Positions 46,031 to 54,814 of a stretch of 64,000 bases of DNA are shown one piece after another. The translations under genes and the position numbers were made by a program. The notes below the pieces were generated by a model. That model was not told where the DNA came from, made no database searches, and saw nothing but the letters and a program-made list of their open reading frames with translations. The stretch lies in assembly GCF_011683915.1 (NCBI RefSeq), contig NZ_JAAQPH010000028.1:1-64000 (forward strand). Direction: 5' to 3'. The stretch's first letter is position 1. Every line of letters begins with the position of its first letter. This DNA comes from Pelagibius litoralis. GTDB lineage: Bacteria > Pseudomonadota > Alphaproteobacteria > Kiloniellales > Kiloniellaceae.

Positions 46031-46451
46031 AGGACCCCGCGGCGGCCTGCAGCTGTGGCGCCGATTGACCGCTGTCGCCGACATACTGCCTGACAATGGA
46101 CGTCAGGCCCGCCAGTTCCACCGGCTTGGGCAGGGCGGAGTCAAACCCCAGGGGTTCATAATGCTTGGGCTCATGCCAGTGAGACTCGGCGGTCACCGCC
46201 ACGATCGGCGTCGTCCGGATCAAGGCTTTCGGGTTGCTCCGAATCGCCTTGGTCGCCTCCAGGCCCGATACCCGGGGCATCTGGATGTCCATCAGGATAA
46301 GATCGAAATCCACCGCCCCCGATTCGAGCATATCGAGGCAATGCTGACCATCGGCCGCGATCTCGCAGTCCAGGCCCAGCATGCGGCACATCTCGCCCAT
46401 GAGGAAACGGGTCAGATCATCGTCTTCAACCACCAGAACTTTTGCTTTCAT
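46029..46451 (-). CDS. Single-domain response regulator
   Basis: A 140-residue stand-alone receiver (CheY-like). The acidic pocket is VVEDDD, the phospho-Asp is in LILMDIQMPRVSG, and the conserved T/K pair is in VAVTAES and ALPKPV. It lacks an output domain, so it should act by protein binding or as a phosphorelay shuttle. The start at 46451 has AGAGGGG upstream. No kinase is adjacent; the nearest are the EnvZ-like kinase 11 kb away and an orphan kinase at 61.6 kb. Confidence 0.87.
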   Translation of the reverse strand: MKAKVLVVEDDDLTRFLMGEMCRMLGLDCEIAADGQHCLDMLESGAVDFDLILMDIQMPRVSGLEATKAIRSNPKALIRTTPIVAVTAESHWHEPKHYEPLGFDSALPKPVELAGLTSIVRQYVGDSGQSAPQLQAAAGS

Positions 46452-46990
46452 TATCGATCCCCTCTTTCTCCGCCGGTGACGAGCCCGCAAACGCGGCGCG
46501 GTCCGTTTGTCCGTCATAGCGTCTAGTACGAAGCGCGCGCCAAGAAGCGCTTCACATCGCCGAAACTTTCAGAGCGACCCCCCGCTCCACCGCGGCCGGC
46601 AATCCAGCGTTCGCCCCAACGCCGGCCACCATTCAAAATACTAATCTATTTTGGCTACAACTATTATGTGTATTTCTATAATAAATATGCAAAAAATGAA
46701 CGACTAGTTAATGGATGGATAATCTAGACATATCAAGCAAGGCGCTTCGGCGAGATCCATTCGCCACCTGCGAATGCCATGGAATTCAAAGAGTCTCATG
46801 ACTGCCTTTGATAGAATATGTTTGTTGCTTCTAGGGAAAGAAAAGCTAGTCACTTGGACTAGTCGATGAGCAGTCGCCTTGCATAGCCATCGGAGTCAAC
46901 ACAACTTTAACCAGAATAGATGAGAATTTTTTCTCTTCTATCGACTTCGAGTTGAAGTTGAATCGCCTTGTGGCAGGGGCGGCAACGGCA
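46452..46990. other. AT-rich gene-free region with several hairpins
   Basis: More than 500 bases with no convincing coding frame and a strong drop in GC. Structures seen are CTAGTC-N5-GACTAG (46846-46862), ATAGATGAGAA / TTCTCTTCTAT (46916-46941, loop TTTT), and CGACTTC / GAAGTTG next to it (46942-46960). The structured end lies directly after the proC stop. The region may contain a small RNA or decayed DNA. Confidence 0.4.
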
Positions 46991-47818
46991 TCAGCCCAGG
47001 GCGCGGCTGCGGGCGGCAGCGGCGGCGATGGCTTTGGTCATCAGGGGTTGCAGACCGTCGTCGGCCATCAACACCTTCAGGGCCTCCAAGGTGGTGCCGC
47101 CGGGCGAGGTCACATTCGCGCGCAGGGTGGCCGCCGGCTCAGAAGACTGATCGACCAAGACGCCGGCGCCGGAGACCGTCACCCGCGCCAACTGCATGGC
47201 GAGGTCGGACGGCAGGCCCGCCGCCACCCCGGCCTCGGCCAAGCATTCGATGAGCAGGAAGACATAGGCCGGGCCGCCGCCGGAGACCGCCGTTACGGCA
47301 TCGATCAGCCCTTCGTCGTCGACCCAGGCGGTCTCGCCGACAGCCCCCAGCAGGTCGCCGGCTAGATCGCGCAGCTGGGCATCGCAGTATGGATTGGCGC
47401 AGAGCACGGTCATGCCGCGGCCCACCGCCGCCGGGGTGTTGGGCATGGCCCGGACCACCGGCGTTTCGGCGCCCAGAACCTCTTCAAAGGCAGCGATGCG
47501 CCATCCGGCTGCAATCGACAGCACCGCCGCGCCGGCCCCCGCGAAACCGCGGTAGTGGGGCAAGGCTTCGGCCAGCATCTGCGGCTTGACGGCGAAGACC
47601 ACCAGGGCGGGCTGCAGCGCAGCCGGCAGATCCTCAGCCGCGGCGGCAAGGTGGACACCGCGGTCGATAAACCCCTGCAGGTGGACCTGGAGATGGGCTG
47701 GGCCGGGCTCGACGATCCAGACATCCTGCGGTGAGAGGCCGCGCGCCAGCCAGCCTTCCAGCAGGGCGCCGCCCATCTTGCCGCAGCCGACAAGCAGCAG
47801 GGGGCCGGAAAGCTTCAT
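46991..47818 (-). CDS. proC: Pyrroline-5-carboxylate reductase
   Basis: A 275-residue NAD(P)H enzyme for the last step of proline synthesis. The nucleotide-binding start is GPLLLVGCGKMGGALLEGWL. The middle has AVKPQMLAEAL and MPNTPAAVGRGM, and the C-terminal helical part carries TAVSGGGPAYVFLLIE and NVTSPGGTTLEAL, the family signature. It follows the YbjN-like gene by 47 bases on the same strand, a frequent order in Alphaproteobacteria (ubiK-ybjN-proC). Confidence 0.95.
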   Translation of the reverse strand: MKLSGPLLLVGCGKMGGALLEGWLARGLSPQDVWIVEPGPAHLQVHLQGFIDRGVHLAAAAEDLPAALQPALVVFAVKPQMLAEALPHYRGFAGAGAAVLSIAAGWRIAAFEEVLGAETPVVRAMPNTPAAVGRGMTVLCANPYCDAQLRDLAGDLLGAVGETAWVDDEGLIDAVTAVSGGGPAYVFLLIECLAEAGVAAGLPSDLAMQLARVTVSGAGVLVDQSSEPAATLRANVTSPGGTTLEALKVLMADDGLQPLMTKAIAAAAARSRALG

Positions 47819-47865
47819 GCAATCCTCCGAATCAAACCGAGCGAATCAAAGCGGGAAAATGCAGC

Positions 47866-48366
47866 CTAGGCTTCGCCGACCGTTTCCATCAAGGCGGCGT
47901 CGAGGGCTTCCTGCACCGTGGAACCGCCCCAGATGACCATCTGCAACGCCGGATAGACCCGGTCGCATTCCATCAACGCCGCTTCGACCAGATCCTCCAG
48001 CTGTTCCAAGGAGGCGCCGGGCAGGCCGCGCAGGGGAATGGTATGGCGGTACATCAGCGCGCCCTCCTCGGCCATCAGGTCGAAGTGGCCGAGCCAGAGC
48101 CGTTCGTTGGCACGGGCCAGCAACTCGCAGACGTCTTTCTGCTGTGCCTTGGGAACCTTCATATCGAAATGGCAGGAAAAAAACATGGAGCTGACCTGCT
48201 CCTGCCAGACGGAATACATGTGGTATTCGCACCAATGACCGGACAGCTCGATGAGCAGTTCGGACTCGCTATGGCGGTCGCAGGCCCAGTCGTTGGCGCT
48301 ACCGAGTTCTTCGAGAAGGTCGAGGGGGTTGATCGGCTGGTGGGAGTCTTGGACGAGTTCTACCAT
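47866..48366 (-). CDS. YbjN-domain protein
   Basis: A 166-residue cytosolic protein with the YbjN (DUF1790) fold, seen in type III-chaperone-like proteins. Typical parts are NDWACDRHSESELLIELSGHWCEYHMYSVW and KAQQKDVCELLARANERLWLGHFDL. It has no known activity. The start at 48366 (MVELVQDSHQPINPLDLLEEL) with GAGG upstream is preferred over a basic N-terminal extension of 20 residues. It is between ubiK and proC on one strand. Confidence 0.83.
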   Translation of the reverse strand: MVELVQDSHQPINPLDLLEELGSANDWACDRHSESELLIELSGHWCEYHMYSVWQEQVSSMFFSCHFDMKVPKAQQKDVCELLARANERLWLGHFDLMAEEGALMYRHTIPLRGLPGASLEQLEDLVEAALMECDRVYPALQMVIWGGSTVQEALDAALMETVGEA

Positions 48367-48530
48367 GTCGACACGGCCTCTTCGGTTGGCAGTGGCAGGG
48401 CTCCGGCGCCTCACTCGCCCCGACATATGGAATAATGCGACGCCATCGCTACCAGATATAGCGTGCCTTATTCGATTCCGCTGTGCAACAAGGGAATTGC
48501 GAAAAGGCTGTGGATAGAGGGGGGTAAGGC

Positions 48531-48866
48531 TCAGCCGGCGTCTTCGGGCGCGCCCTTGCCAGCCTTGGCCGGGCGTTTCGCAGCTTTCGCCGCGCCGCCG
48601 CCCGGTTGGGTGCCTTCCAGCGCCGCCAGACGGGCCTCGAGCGCGGCCAGCTTGGCGCTCAGCGCCTCCTGCTCCTCCCGCGCCGCTACGGCGACGGCCT
48701 TGATAACCTCGAAATCCTCACGGGATACCAAGTCCATCTGCGCCAGCAGCCGCTCCAGCTGTTCGCGGACGCGGGCCTCGACCTCGCCGCGCATGCCGGC
48801 CGCCACGCCCATGGCGCTGCTCGCCACGCGGGCCATGTCGTCGAGGATCTTGTTCTGGCTTTGCAT
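48531..48866 (-). CDS. ubiK: Accessory factor UbiK family protein (BMFP)
   Basis: A 111-residue coiled-coil protein of the membrane fusogenic (BMFP) family. UbiK supports ubiquinone biosynthesis in E. coli by trimerising with UbiJ. The family part is NKILDDMARVASSAMGVAAGMRGEVEARVREQLERLLAQMDLVSREDFEVIKAVA, and the rest is a coiled coil and a lysine/alanine/glycine tail. The ATG at 48866 directly follows a GTG that could also start. It begins a likely unit with the YbjN-like gene and proC. Confidence 0.85.
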   Translation of the reverse strand: MQSQNKILDDMARVASSAMGVAAGMRGEVEARVREQLERLLAQMDLVSREDFEVIKAVAVAAREEQEALSAKLAALEARLAALEGTQPGGGAAKAAKRPAKAGKGAPEDAG

Positions 48867-49136
48867 CACGGAATCCTTCCTGCGCGCGGACTTAATAGAA
48901 GATTTCTAATATGGCGGCCCCACAAGGCAGCTTCAACCTCCGCCTCAGAGCCTATAGAGAACAGGGCATATCCGGTTCGCGGCACGCCTATCAAAGGCAC
49001 AATCGGTCGCACCCGGATCGCAAGTTTCGGATAGTTCGCGCAAAACGCCCGCCGATAGCCTGCCCGACAGGCCGTGCAATCCGGCACTGCCGGATCGCGC
49101 CGGCCAAGCGACCCGAACTGAATCGGAGGACCGCAA

Positions 49137-49532
49137 GTGGAAACGATAACCCATCTCTCACAAGCGCATGACGCGATTATCCATGCGCTCAACGCCGGTA
49201 CGTCCCCCGGCGGATTGCCCGCCGCCCAGCTGCTGGAGCGGGAAACCCTGACGCTCTATTTCTATGAGCCGCGCGGGATCGATCATCAGCCACCCCACGA
49301 CCAGGACGAGGTTTACGTGATCGTCGCCGGTTCCGGCAGTTTTGCCATCGGCAATGACGACAGCAGCCTGCGGCGATTTTCCTTCAGTCGGGGCGATGCG
49401 ATCTTCGTGCCGGCAGGTGCCGTTCATCGCTTTGAAGACTTCACCGATGATTTCGCCACCTGGGTGATCATGTATGGACCGCAGGGCGGAGAGAAACCGA
49501 CCAGGACGACGCCGGCACCGCAGCAACACTGA
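49137..49532 (+). CDS. Cupin-domain protein
   Basis: A 131-residue single-cupin protein. Motif 1 reads HQPPHDQDEVYVIVAGSGSFAIG, with the H-x-H-x-E layout partly changed (HDQDE), and motif 2 includes GDAIFVPAGAVHRFEDF. Metal binding by at least two histidines is plausible. The start is a GTG at 49137, with a strong GGAGG upstream. The function is unknown. It is followed by a PstS-like gene, with no evidence that the two work together. Confidence 0.8.
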   Translation: METITHLSQAHDAIIHALNAGTSPGGLPAAQLLERETLTLYFYEPRGIDHQPPHDQDEVYVIVAGSGSFAIGNDDSSLRRFSFSRGDAIFVPAGAVHRFEDFTDDFATWVIMYGPQGGEKPTRTTPAPQQH

Positions 49533-49626
49533 GATCTTCCGTTCAAGAATCGGCAATCCTCTGCCTATCAAGGGTGCTTGCTCTCCGGCCGCAGAATCGC
49601 TTCACTGCGCGCAACAAGGGGGGAGC

Positions 49627-50673
49627 ATGACGGTCGGCTGGATTCTGAAACCACGGACAGGGCGATATTTTTGGATCGGCTGCCTGGCGCTGACAGGCCT
49701 GATCCTGGCCGGCGGCTTGGCGGAAGCGCAGGCCGACACGCGCGAACGTATCCGCATCGTCGGCTCAGGCACGGTCTTTCCCCTGGCCGTGGCGGCGGCG
49801 GAGAACTTCAGCGTCAAAGCAGGCTTCGCGGCGCCTCTGGTGGAGAAAAACGGCACCGCCGAAGGGTTCAAGCTGTTCTGCGCCGGTGTCGGCGTGGAGC
49901 ATCCGGATGTCGTGACGGCGGAACGGCGCGCAAGCGCGGCGGAGGTCGCCGCCTGCCGGCAGAAAGGCATCAGCCTTGCCGAGATCAAGATCGGCCACCA
50001 GGCAATCGTGCTGGCCAAGTCGCGGCGCGGCGCGGCCTTGTCGCTGACCCCCAAGCAGGTCTTGCTGGCGATGGCGCAGCAGGTGCCGAGCAATGGCAGT
50101 CTCGCGGCAAACCCCTACCGGCTGTGGAGCGATATCGACTTTTCCCTGCCGGTGACGCCGATCGAAGTTCTGAGCCCGCCGTTGACCAGTCCGCAGCGCG
50201 ATGCCTTTACCGCGCTGATGATGGCCCCTGCCGCCGCAACACTGCCGCCGCTCCGGGGATTGGAAAGCATTGCGGCGCTGCGCGGCGACGGTGCCGTCAC
50301 CGAGGTCGCCGCCGACGACGTCCAGGCCTTCGCCCGCCTGGACGCCAATCCGGATGCCCTGGTCATCCTGGGCTTTACCTTTCAGCAGCAGAACGCCGGA
50401 CGGCTGCAGCCGGTCGCGATCAACGGTGTGGTGCCGAGTGCCGCGAGCATCGCGGACGGCAGCTATGGGCCCGTCCGCGCGCTTTATTTCTACATCAAAC
50501 GTGAGCATCTGAGCGTGATCCCCGGCCTGCGCGACTATCCCGGCGAACTTGCGGGCGAGGCGGCCTCCGGCAGCGACGGCTACCTCGTCCGGCGCGGCCT
50601 TATCCCCCTGCCCCCGGCCGAGCGCGGCGGCCTGGTCGAAGCGGCCAAGCGGCTGACGGCTCGGCAGAACTAA
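49627..50673 (+). CDS. PstS-like periplasmic substrate-binding protein
   Basis: A 348-residue exported protein with an N-terminal signal region (WIGCLALTGLILAGGLAEAQA). The start of the mature part, RERIRIVGSGTVFPLAVAAAENFSVKAGF, has the S/T-rich phosphate-loop layout of PstS. FTFQQQNAGRLQPVAINGVVPSAASIADGSYGPVRALYFYIK follows the PstS C-terminal pattern. No pstC, pstA or pstB is present, so an orphan phosphate- or oxyanion-binding role, or a sensing role, is inferred. The start has AAGGGGGGA upstream. Confidence 0.8.
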   Translation: MTVGWILKPRTGRYFWIGCLALTGLILAGGLAEAQADTRERIRIVGSGTVFPLAVAAAENFSVKAGFAAPLVEKNGTAEGFKLFCAGVGVEHPDVVTAERRASAAEVAACRQKGISLAEIKIGHQAIVLAKSRRGAALSLTPKQVLLAMAQQVPSNGSLAANPYRLWSDIDFSLPVTPIEVLSPPLTSPQRDAFTALMMAPAAATLPPLRGLESIAALRGDGAVTEVAADDVQAFARLDANPDALVILGFTFQQQNAGRLQPVAINGVVPSAASIADGSYGPVRALYFYIKREHLSVIPGLRDYPGELAGEAASGSDGYLVRRGLIPLPPAERGGLVEAAKRLTARQN

Positions 50674-50808
50674 CACAAGTGTTACCGCCCGGGTTGCCGC
50701 CCGGCGGCGATGGCGGGGTTGCGGAGCGCTCCGGGCCCCACCTATAAGAGAGCGCCCGCGTCCCAAAGGGAAGTACAACGCGGTGCGCAGCAAAGGATCG
50801 CCTTGAAC

Positions 50809-51792
50809 ATGCTTCTCGTTACCGGCGGCGCCGGTTTCATCGGTTCCAACCTGGTTGCCGCCCTGGCGGAGCGCGGCGAAGCGGTCGTCGTCTGCGACCG
50901 CCTGGGCCAGGGCGACAAGTGGCGCAACCTGGCGCACCACGAGATCGAAGACGTAATCCCGCCGGAAGAACTGCCGGAGTTCCTGCGCTGGGCCGAGGGC
51001 CGGCTGAAGGGCGTGTTCCACATGGGCGCCATCTCGGCGACGACCGAAAACGACGGCGACGCCCTGATGGCCAACAACTTTCGCCTCTCAAAGGTGTTCT
51101 GGGATCACTGCACGCGTGAAGAGATCCCTTTCATCTACGCCTCCTCGGCGGCGACCTATGGCGACGGCGCCCTGGGCTTCGACGACGACAGCGCCCGCGG
51201 CTACCTCGCCGGCCTACGCCCGCTCAACGGCTACGGCTGGAGCAAGCACCTCTTCGACCGCTGGGTCATGCGCCGGCTGGCCGCGGAAGCGCCGGCACCG
51301 AAGCAGTGGGCGGGCCTGAAGTTCTTCAACGTCTACGGCCCCAACGAGTATCATAAGGGTGGCCAGGCCAGCGTCGCCTTCCACCTGTTCGGACAACTCA
51401 GCCGCGGCGAAGGCGCCAAGCTGTTCCAGTCGCACCATCCGGACTACGCCGACGGCGGGCAGCTGCGCGACTTCATCTGGGTCGACGACTGCGTCGCGGT
51501 GATGCTCTGGCTCTACGACAACCCGGCGGTCAGCGGCCTGTTCAATGTCGGCACCGGCAAGGCGCGCAGCTTTGCCGACCTGGCGCGCGCGGTCTTCGCC
51601 GCCATGGAGCAGCCGGAGAACATCAGCTACGTGCCGACGCCCGAAGCAATCCGCGACAAGTACCAGTACTTTACCGAAGCGACGATGGCGCGCCTGCGCG
51701 CCGCCGGCTACGAGAAGCCCTTCACCGAACTGGAAGAAGGCGTTGCCCGCTACGTGAAGGACTTCCTCGTCAAACCCGACCCCTACCGCTGA
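50809..51792 (+). CDS. hldD: ADP-L-glycero-D-manno-heptose-6-epimerase
   Basis: A 327-residue SDR-type epimerase that makes ADP-L-glycero-D-manno-heptose for the lipopolysaccharide inner core. The Rossmann start is LLVTGGAGFIGSNLVAAL. The active-site Y-x3-K is YGWSK, and the family motif NVYGPNEYHKGGQASVA is present. The start at 50809 has AAGGAT upstream; upstream in-frame codons are low-complexity and unlikely to be translated. It heads the run hldD-lgt-midA-pgeF. Confidence 0.94.
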   Translation: MLLVTGGAGFIGSNLVAALAERGEAVVVCDRLGQGDKWRNLAHHEIEDVIPPEELPEFLRWAEGRLKGVFHMGAISATTENDGDALMANNFRLSKVFWDHCTREEIPFIYASSAATYGDGALGFDDDSARGYLAGLRPLNGYGWSKHLFDRWVMRRLAAEAPAPKQWAGLKFFNVYGPNEYHKGGQASVAFHLFGQLSRGEGAKLFQSHHPDYADGGQLRDFIWVDDCVAVMLWLYDNPAVSGLFNVGTGKARSFADLARAVFAAMEQPENISYVPTPEAIRDKYQYFTEATMARLRAAGYEKPFTELEEGVARYVKDFLVKPDPYR

Positions 51793-51798
51793 GGCTCC

Positions 51799-52629
51799 AT
51801 GGCCGAAACCCTGTCCCCCACTTTCCTGGTTCTGCAGCACCCGAATTTCGACCAGGTGGCCTTCAGTATCTGGATCTTCGACGTGCGCTGGTACGCCCTG
51901 GCCTACATCGCCGGGCTGCTGCTGGCCTGGCTGTACTGCCGCTGGATGACCAAGCTGCCGCCGCGGCGCCTGAAGCCCATCGACTTCGACGACTTCCTGC
52001 TCTGGGCGACCCTGGGCGTGGTGCTCGGCGGGCGGCTCGGCTACGTGCTGTTCTACAAACCCGGCTACTACCTGCAGAACCCGCTTGAGATCCTGGTGAT
52101 CTGGCAGGGTGGCATGAGTTTTCACGGCGGCATGTTGGGGGTGCTGGCGGCGATCCTGCTGTTCACCCGCAGCCGCGGCGTCAGCTATTTCACCCTGTCG
52201 GATATCGTCGGTGCCGCCACGCCGATCGGGCTCTGCCTCGGGCGCATCGCCAACTTCGTCAACGGCGAGCTCTACGGGCGCGCCGCCGACGCCTCGACGC
52301 TGCCCTGGGCCATGATCTTCCCCCATCCCGGCGCCGGCCCGATCGCCCGCCATCCGAGCCAGATTTACGAGGCGCTGCTGGAGGGCGTACTGCTGTTCAT
52401 CATCCTCTACATCATGGTGCGGCGTGGCGCCCTGCAGCGCACCGGTCTGGTCTCCGGCGTCTTTATGATGGGTTACGCCGTCACCCGCAGCACGGCGGAG
52501 CTGTTTCGCGAACCCGATGACTTCCTCGGCTTCATCGTCGAGGGCATCACCATGGGCCAGCTGCTGTCCTTCCCCATGTTCCTCGTCGGCCTGATCGTAA
52601 CGGTCTGGGCCCTGCGCCGCCGGGCTTAG
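51799..52629 (+). CDS. lgt: Prolipoprotein diacylglyceryl transferase
   Basis: A 276-residue inner-membrane enzyme with about seven helices that transfers diacylglycerol from phosphatidylglycerol to the lipobox cysteine. The Lgt signature GRIANFVNGELYGR, the H-G-G-M (MSFHGGMLGVLAAIL) and the arginine in HPSQIYEALLEG are all present. It starts 6 bases after hldD and is followed by midA. Its substrate lipid depends on PgsA, encoded in the same window. Confidence 0.96.
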   Translation: MAETLSPTFLVLQHPNFDQVAFSIWIFDVRWYALAYIAGLLLAWLYCRWMTKLPPRRLKPIDFDDFLLWATLGVVLGGRLGYVLFYKPGYYLQNPLEILVIWQGGMSFHGGMLGVLAAILLFTRSRGVSYFTLSDIVGAATPIGLCLGRIANFVNGELYGRAADASTLPWAMIFPHPGAGPIARHPSQIYEALLEGVLLFIILYIMVRRGALQRTGLVSGVFMMGYAVTRSTAELFREPDDFLGFIVEGITMGQLLSFPMFLVGLIVTVWALRRRA

Positions 52630-52644
52630 GACAGAGTACCCGCC

Positions 52645-53766
52645 ATGCCGCTGATCGACGAAATAGTGAAACGGATCGAGCGGCAGGGCCCGCTCAGCAT
52701 TGCCGACTACATGGCGCTCTGCCTGACCCATCCGACCGAGGGTTACTACATGAAGGGCGATCCCTTCGGCGCGCCCAGGGCAACCGGCGATGACTTCGGG
52801 GGCGACTTCGTGACCGCGCCGGAAATCAGTCAGATGTTCGGCGAACTGATCGGCCTCTGGCTCGCCGACTGCTGGCTGCGCCTGGGCAGCCCGTCGCCCT
52901 GCCTGCTGGTCGAACTGGGGCCCGGGCGCGGCACCCTGATGGCCGATGTATTGCGCGCCTGCCGTGCCGTGCCCGACTTTCTCGAAGCGGCCGATATCCA
53001 ACTGGTGGAGGTCAGCCCCAGCCTGCGGCGGATCCAGCGGGAAAATCTTCCCGGCCAGGCGGTGACCTGGATCGACTCGCTCGCCGAACTGCCCGACGCC
53101 CCCTTCCTGCTGGTCGCCAACGAATTCTTCGACGCCCTGGCGATCCGCCAGTTCGAGAAGACCGCGGCGGGCTGGGCCGAACGCCGGGTGGGACTGGCAG
53201 AGAACGGCCGGTCCCTGGCCTTCGGCCTGGCCGCGGCGAGCCCGGTGAACGCCGCCTTGATCCCCGACAACCTGCGCAGTGCCGAGACCGGCAGCATCGT
53301 CGAACTCTGCCCCGCCGGCCTCAGCCTGGCGGCCTTTCTCGGCGCGCGGCTGGCCCATCAGCCCGGCGCGGCCCTGGTCATCGACTACGGCGCCGCCGAA
53401 TCGCAGATCGGACCGACGCTCCAGGCCTTGCGCCAGCATCGCCGCCAGGATGTTTTGCAGGCCCCGGGACAGGCCGATCTGACCGCCCATGTCGACTTCC
53501 ATAGCCTGGCCGCCGCCGCCAGTGCCGCCGGCGCCAGGGCTTTCGGGCCGGTGGATCAGGGGGCTTTTCTCCAGACCCTGGGGATCGAGACCCGGGCCGC
53601 TCATCTGGCCGCAGCGGCACCGGCGCAGGCCGCGTCGATCAAGGCGGCCCGGCACCGTCTGGTCGACCCGGCGGAGATGGGCAGCCTGTTCAAAGCCCTG
53701 GCCCTGGTAAGCCCGGTCGATCTGGCGCCGGACCTCACACCACCCGCCGGCTTCGCGGTGGACTGA
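52645..53766 (+). CDS. MidA-family class I SAM-dependent methyltransferase
   Basis: A 373-residue cytosolic protein related to mitochondrial NDUFAF7/MidA, an arginine methyltransferase needed for complex I assembly. The SAM motif is LVELGPGRGTLMADVLRA, and the family block GGDFVTAPEISQMFGELIGLWLAD lies upstream. ELCPAGLSLAAFL and DYGAAESQ are also conserved. Whether the bacterial homologue acts on a complex I subunit is not established. It follows lgt by 15 bases. Confidence 0.9.
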   Translation: MPLIDEIVKRIERQGPLSIADYMALCLTHPTEGYYMKGDPFGAPRATGDDFGGDFVTAPEISQMFGELIGLWLADCWLRLGSPSPCLLVELGPGRGTLMADVLRACRAVPDFLEAADIQLVEVSPSLRRIQRENLPGQAVTWIDSLAELPDAPFLLVANEFFDALAIRQFEKTAAGWAERRVGLAENGRSLAFGLAAASPVNAALIPDNLRSAETGSIVELCPAGLSLAAFLGARLAHQPGAALVIDYGAAESQIGPTLQALRQHRRQDVLQAPGQADLTAHVDFHSLAAAASAAGARAFGPVDQGAFLQTLGIETRAAHLAAAAPAQAASIKAARHRLVDPAEMGSLFKALALVSPVDLAPDLTPPAGFAVD

Positions 53767-53838
53767 ACGGCAGCCGACCGAACGCAAGGTGCAATCGCCC
53801 CCTATCGCCGACAGATCGGCAAGGTTAAAGTCCCAGCC

Positions 53839-54606
53839 ATGCTGACCATTGCTGCCCTCAACGAGGTTCCCTCCGTCCGCCATGCCTTCTTCTCGCGCAA
53901 CGGCGGGGTGAGCGAGGGGCTCTTCACCAGCCTGAACTGCGGCTACGGCTCCGGTGACGACAAGGCCCATGTGAGCGAAAACCGCCAGCGCGCCATGGCC
54001 CGGATCGAGCTGGAGGGCGAACGGCTGGTGACCGCCTATCAGGTGCATTCCCCCGATGTCGTCGAGGTGACCACGCCCTGGGCCCGCGAAGATGCCCCCA
54101 AGGCAGACGCCATGGTGACCCGCCAGCGCGGCGTGGCGCTGGGCATCCTGACCGCCGACTGCGTGCCCGTGCTGCTGGCCGACCCGGAGGCCGGGGTGGT
54201 GGGTGCCGCACACGCCGGCTGGAAAGGCGCCATCGACGGCGTGCTGGAGGCGACCGTCGCCGCCATGGCCGTGCTGGGCGCCGACCCGGCACGCATCCTG
54301 GCCGGGATCGGCCCGGCAATCTCACAGCGCTCCTATGAAGTCGGGCCGGAATTCCCGCGCCCCTTCCTGGAGCAGGACCCGCGTAATGCGGACTTCTTCT
54401 GCCCGGGCAAGCGCGAGGGACATTCGCATTTCGACCTCAAGGGCTATGTCGCCCGCCGGCTGGGCGGCGCCGGTCTGGCAGCGATCCAGACCCTGCCCTG
54501 CGATACCTGCGCCGAGGACAGCCGATTCTTCAGCTATCGCCGCGCCTGTCACCGCCAGGAGCCGGACTACGGCCGCGGCCTCTCGGCGATCTATCTGGAA
54601 CCCTAG
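53839..54606 (+). CDS. pgeF: Peptidoglycan editing factor PgeF (YfiH, DUF152)
   Basis: A 255-residue cytosolic enzyme of the multicopper-polyphenol-oxidase-like fold, now linked to hydrolysis of wrong muropeptide precursors in E. coli. The metal-site pattern is VTAYQVHSPDVVEV, ILTADCVPVLLADPE and GAAHAGWKGAIDGVLEATV. The C-terminal CAEDSRFFSYRRACHRQEPDYGRGLSAIYL is also family-typical. It is the last gene of the hldD-lgt-midA run (72-base gap). Confidence 0.92.
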   Translation: MLTIAALNEVPSVRHAFFSRNGGVSEGLFTSLNCGYGSGDDKAHVSENRQRAMARIELEGERLVTAYQVHSPDVVEVTTPWAREDAPKADAMVTRQRGVALGILTADCVPVLLADPEAGVVGAAHAGWKGAIDGVLEATVAAMAVLGADPARILAGIGPAISQRSYEVGPEFPRPFLEQDPRNADFFCPGKREGHSHFDLKGYVARRLGGAGLAAIQTLPCDTCAEDSRFFSYRRACHRQEPDYGRGLSAIYLEP

Positions 54607-54609
54607 ACC

Positions 54610-54678
54610 GTGCCCCACATGACCATCTTCGTGATGTTCCTGCTGCTGGGCCTGCTGGCCAGCTGCTTTTTCATCTAG
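54610..54678 (+). CDS. 22-codon hydrophobic open frame after pgeF
   Basis: A GTG at 54610, four bases after pgeF, starts a short hydrophobic frame (MPHMTIFVMFLLLGLLASCF plus FI); an ATG at 54619 gives 19 residues. LLASC fits a lipobox, but only three residues follow the cysteine, so lipidation would leave a tiny peptide. No clear ribosome site is seen. It may be a membrane micro-peptide or non-coding. Confidence 0.25.
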   Translation: MPHMTIFVMFLLLGLLASCFFI

Positions 54679-54814
54679 ATCGGATCATGTTTTGACGGAA
54701 CCACTTCGTGGTTTCGACAAAACATGTGAATCCGATCGACATCAAGCAGTTAGAGCAGATTCACCGGGTTGATGGATCGCTTTCAGCGATTCCATCCAAC
54801 CCGGATCTGCTCTA
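54678..54814. repeat. Double palindromic repeat before prs
   Basis: Hairpin one (54678-54737) pairs GATCGGATCATGTTTTG with CAAAACATGTGAATCCGATC around an inner GGAACCAC-TTC-GTGGTTTC stem. Hairpin two (54751-54814) pairs TAGAGCAGAT with ATCTGCTCTA, and CACCGGGTTGATGGATCGC with GCGATTCCATCCAACCCGG. Such doublets are frequent intergenic elements in Alphaproteobacteria. It sits between pgeF and prs and may influence mRNA stability or end transcription. Confidence 0.85.

Noticed and set aside
51214-54213. Open frame of nearly 1000 codons antisense to hldD, lgt, midA and pgeF
   Set aside because: It crosses four well-supported genes and reads as low-complexity Gly/Gln/His/Arg-rich sequence without domains.
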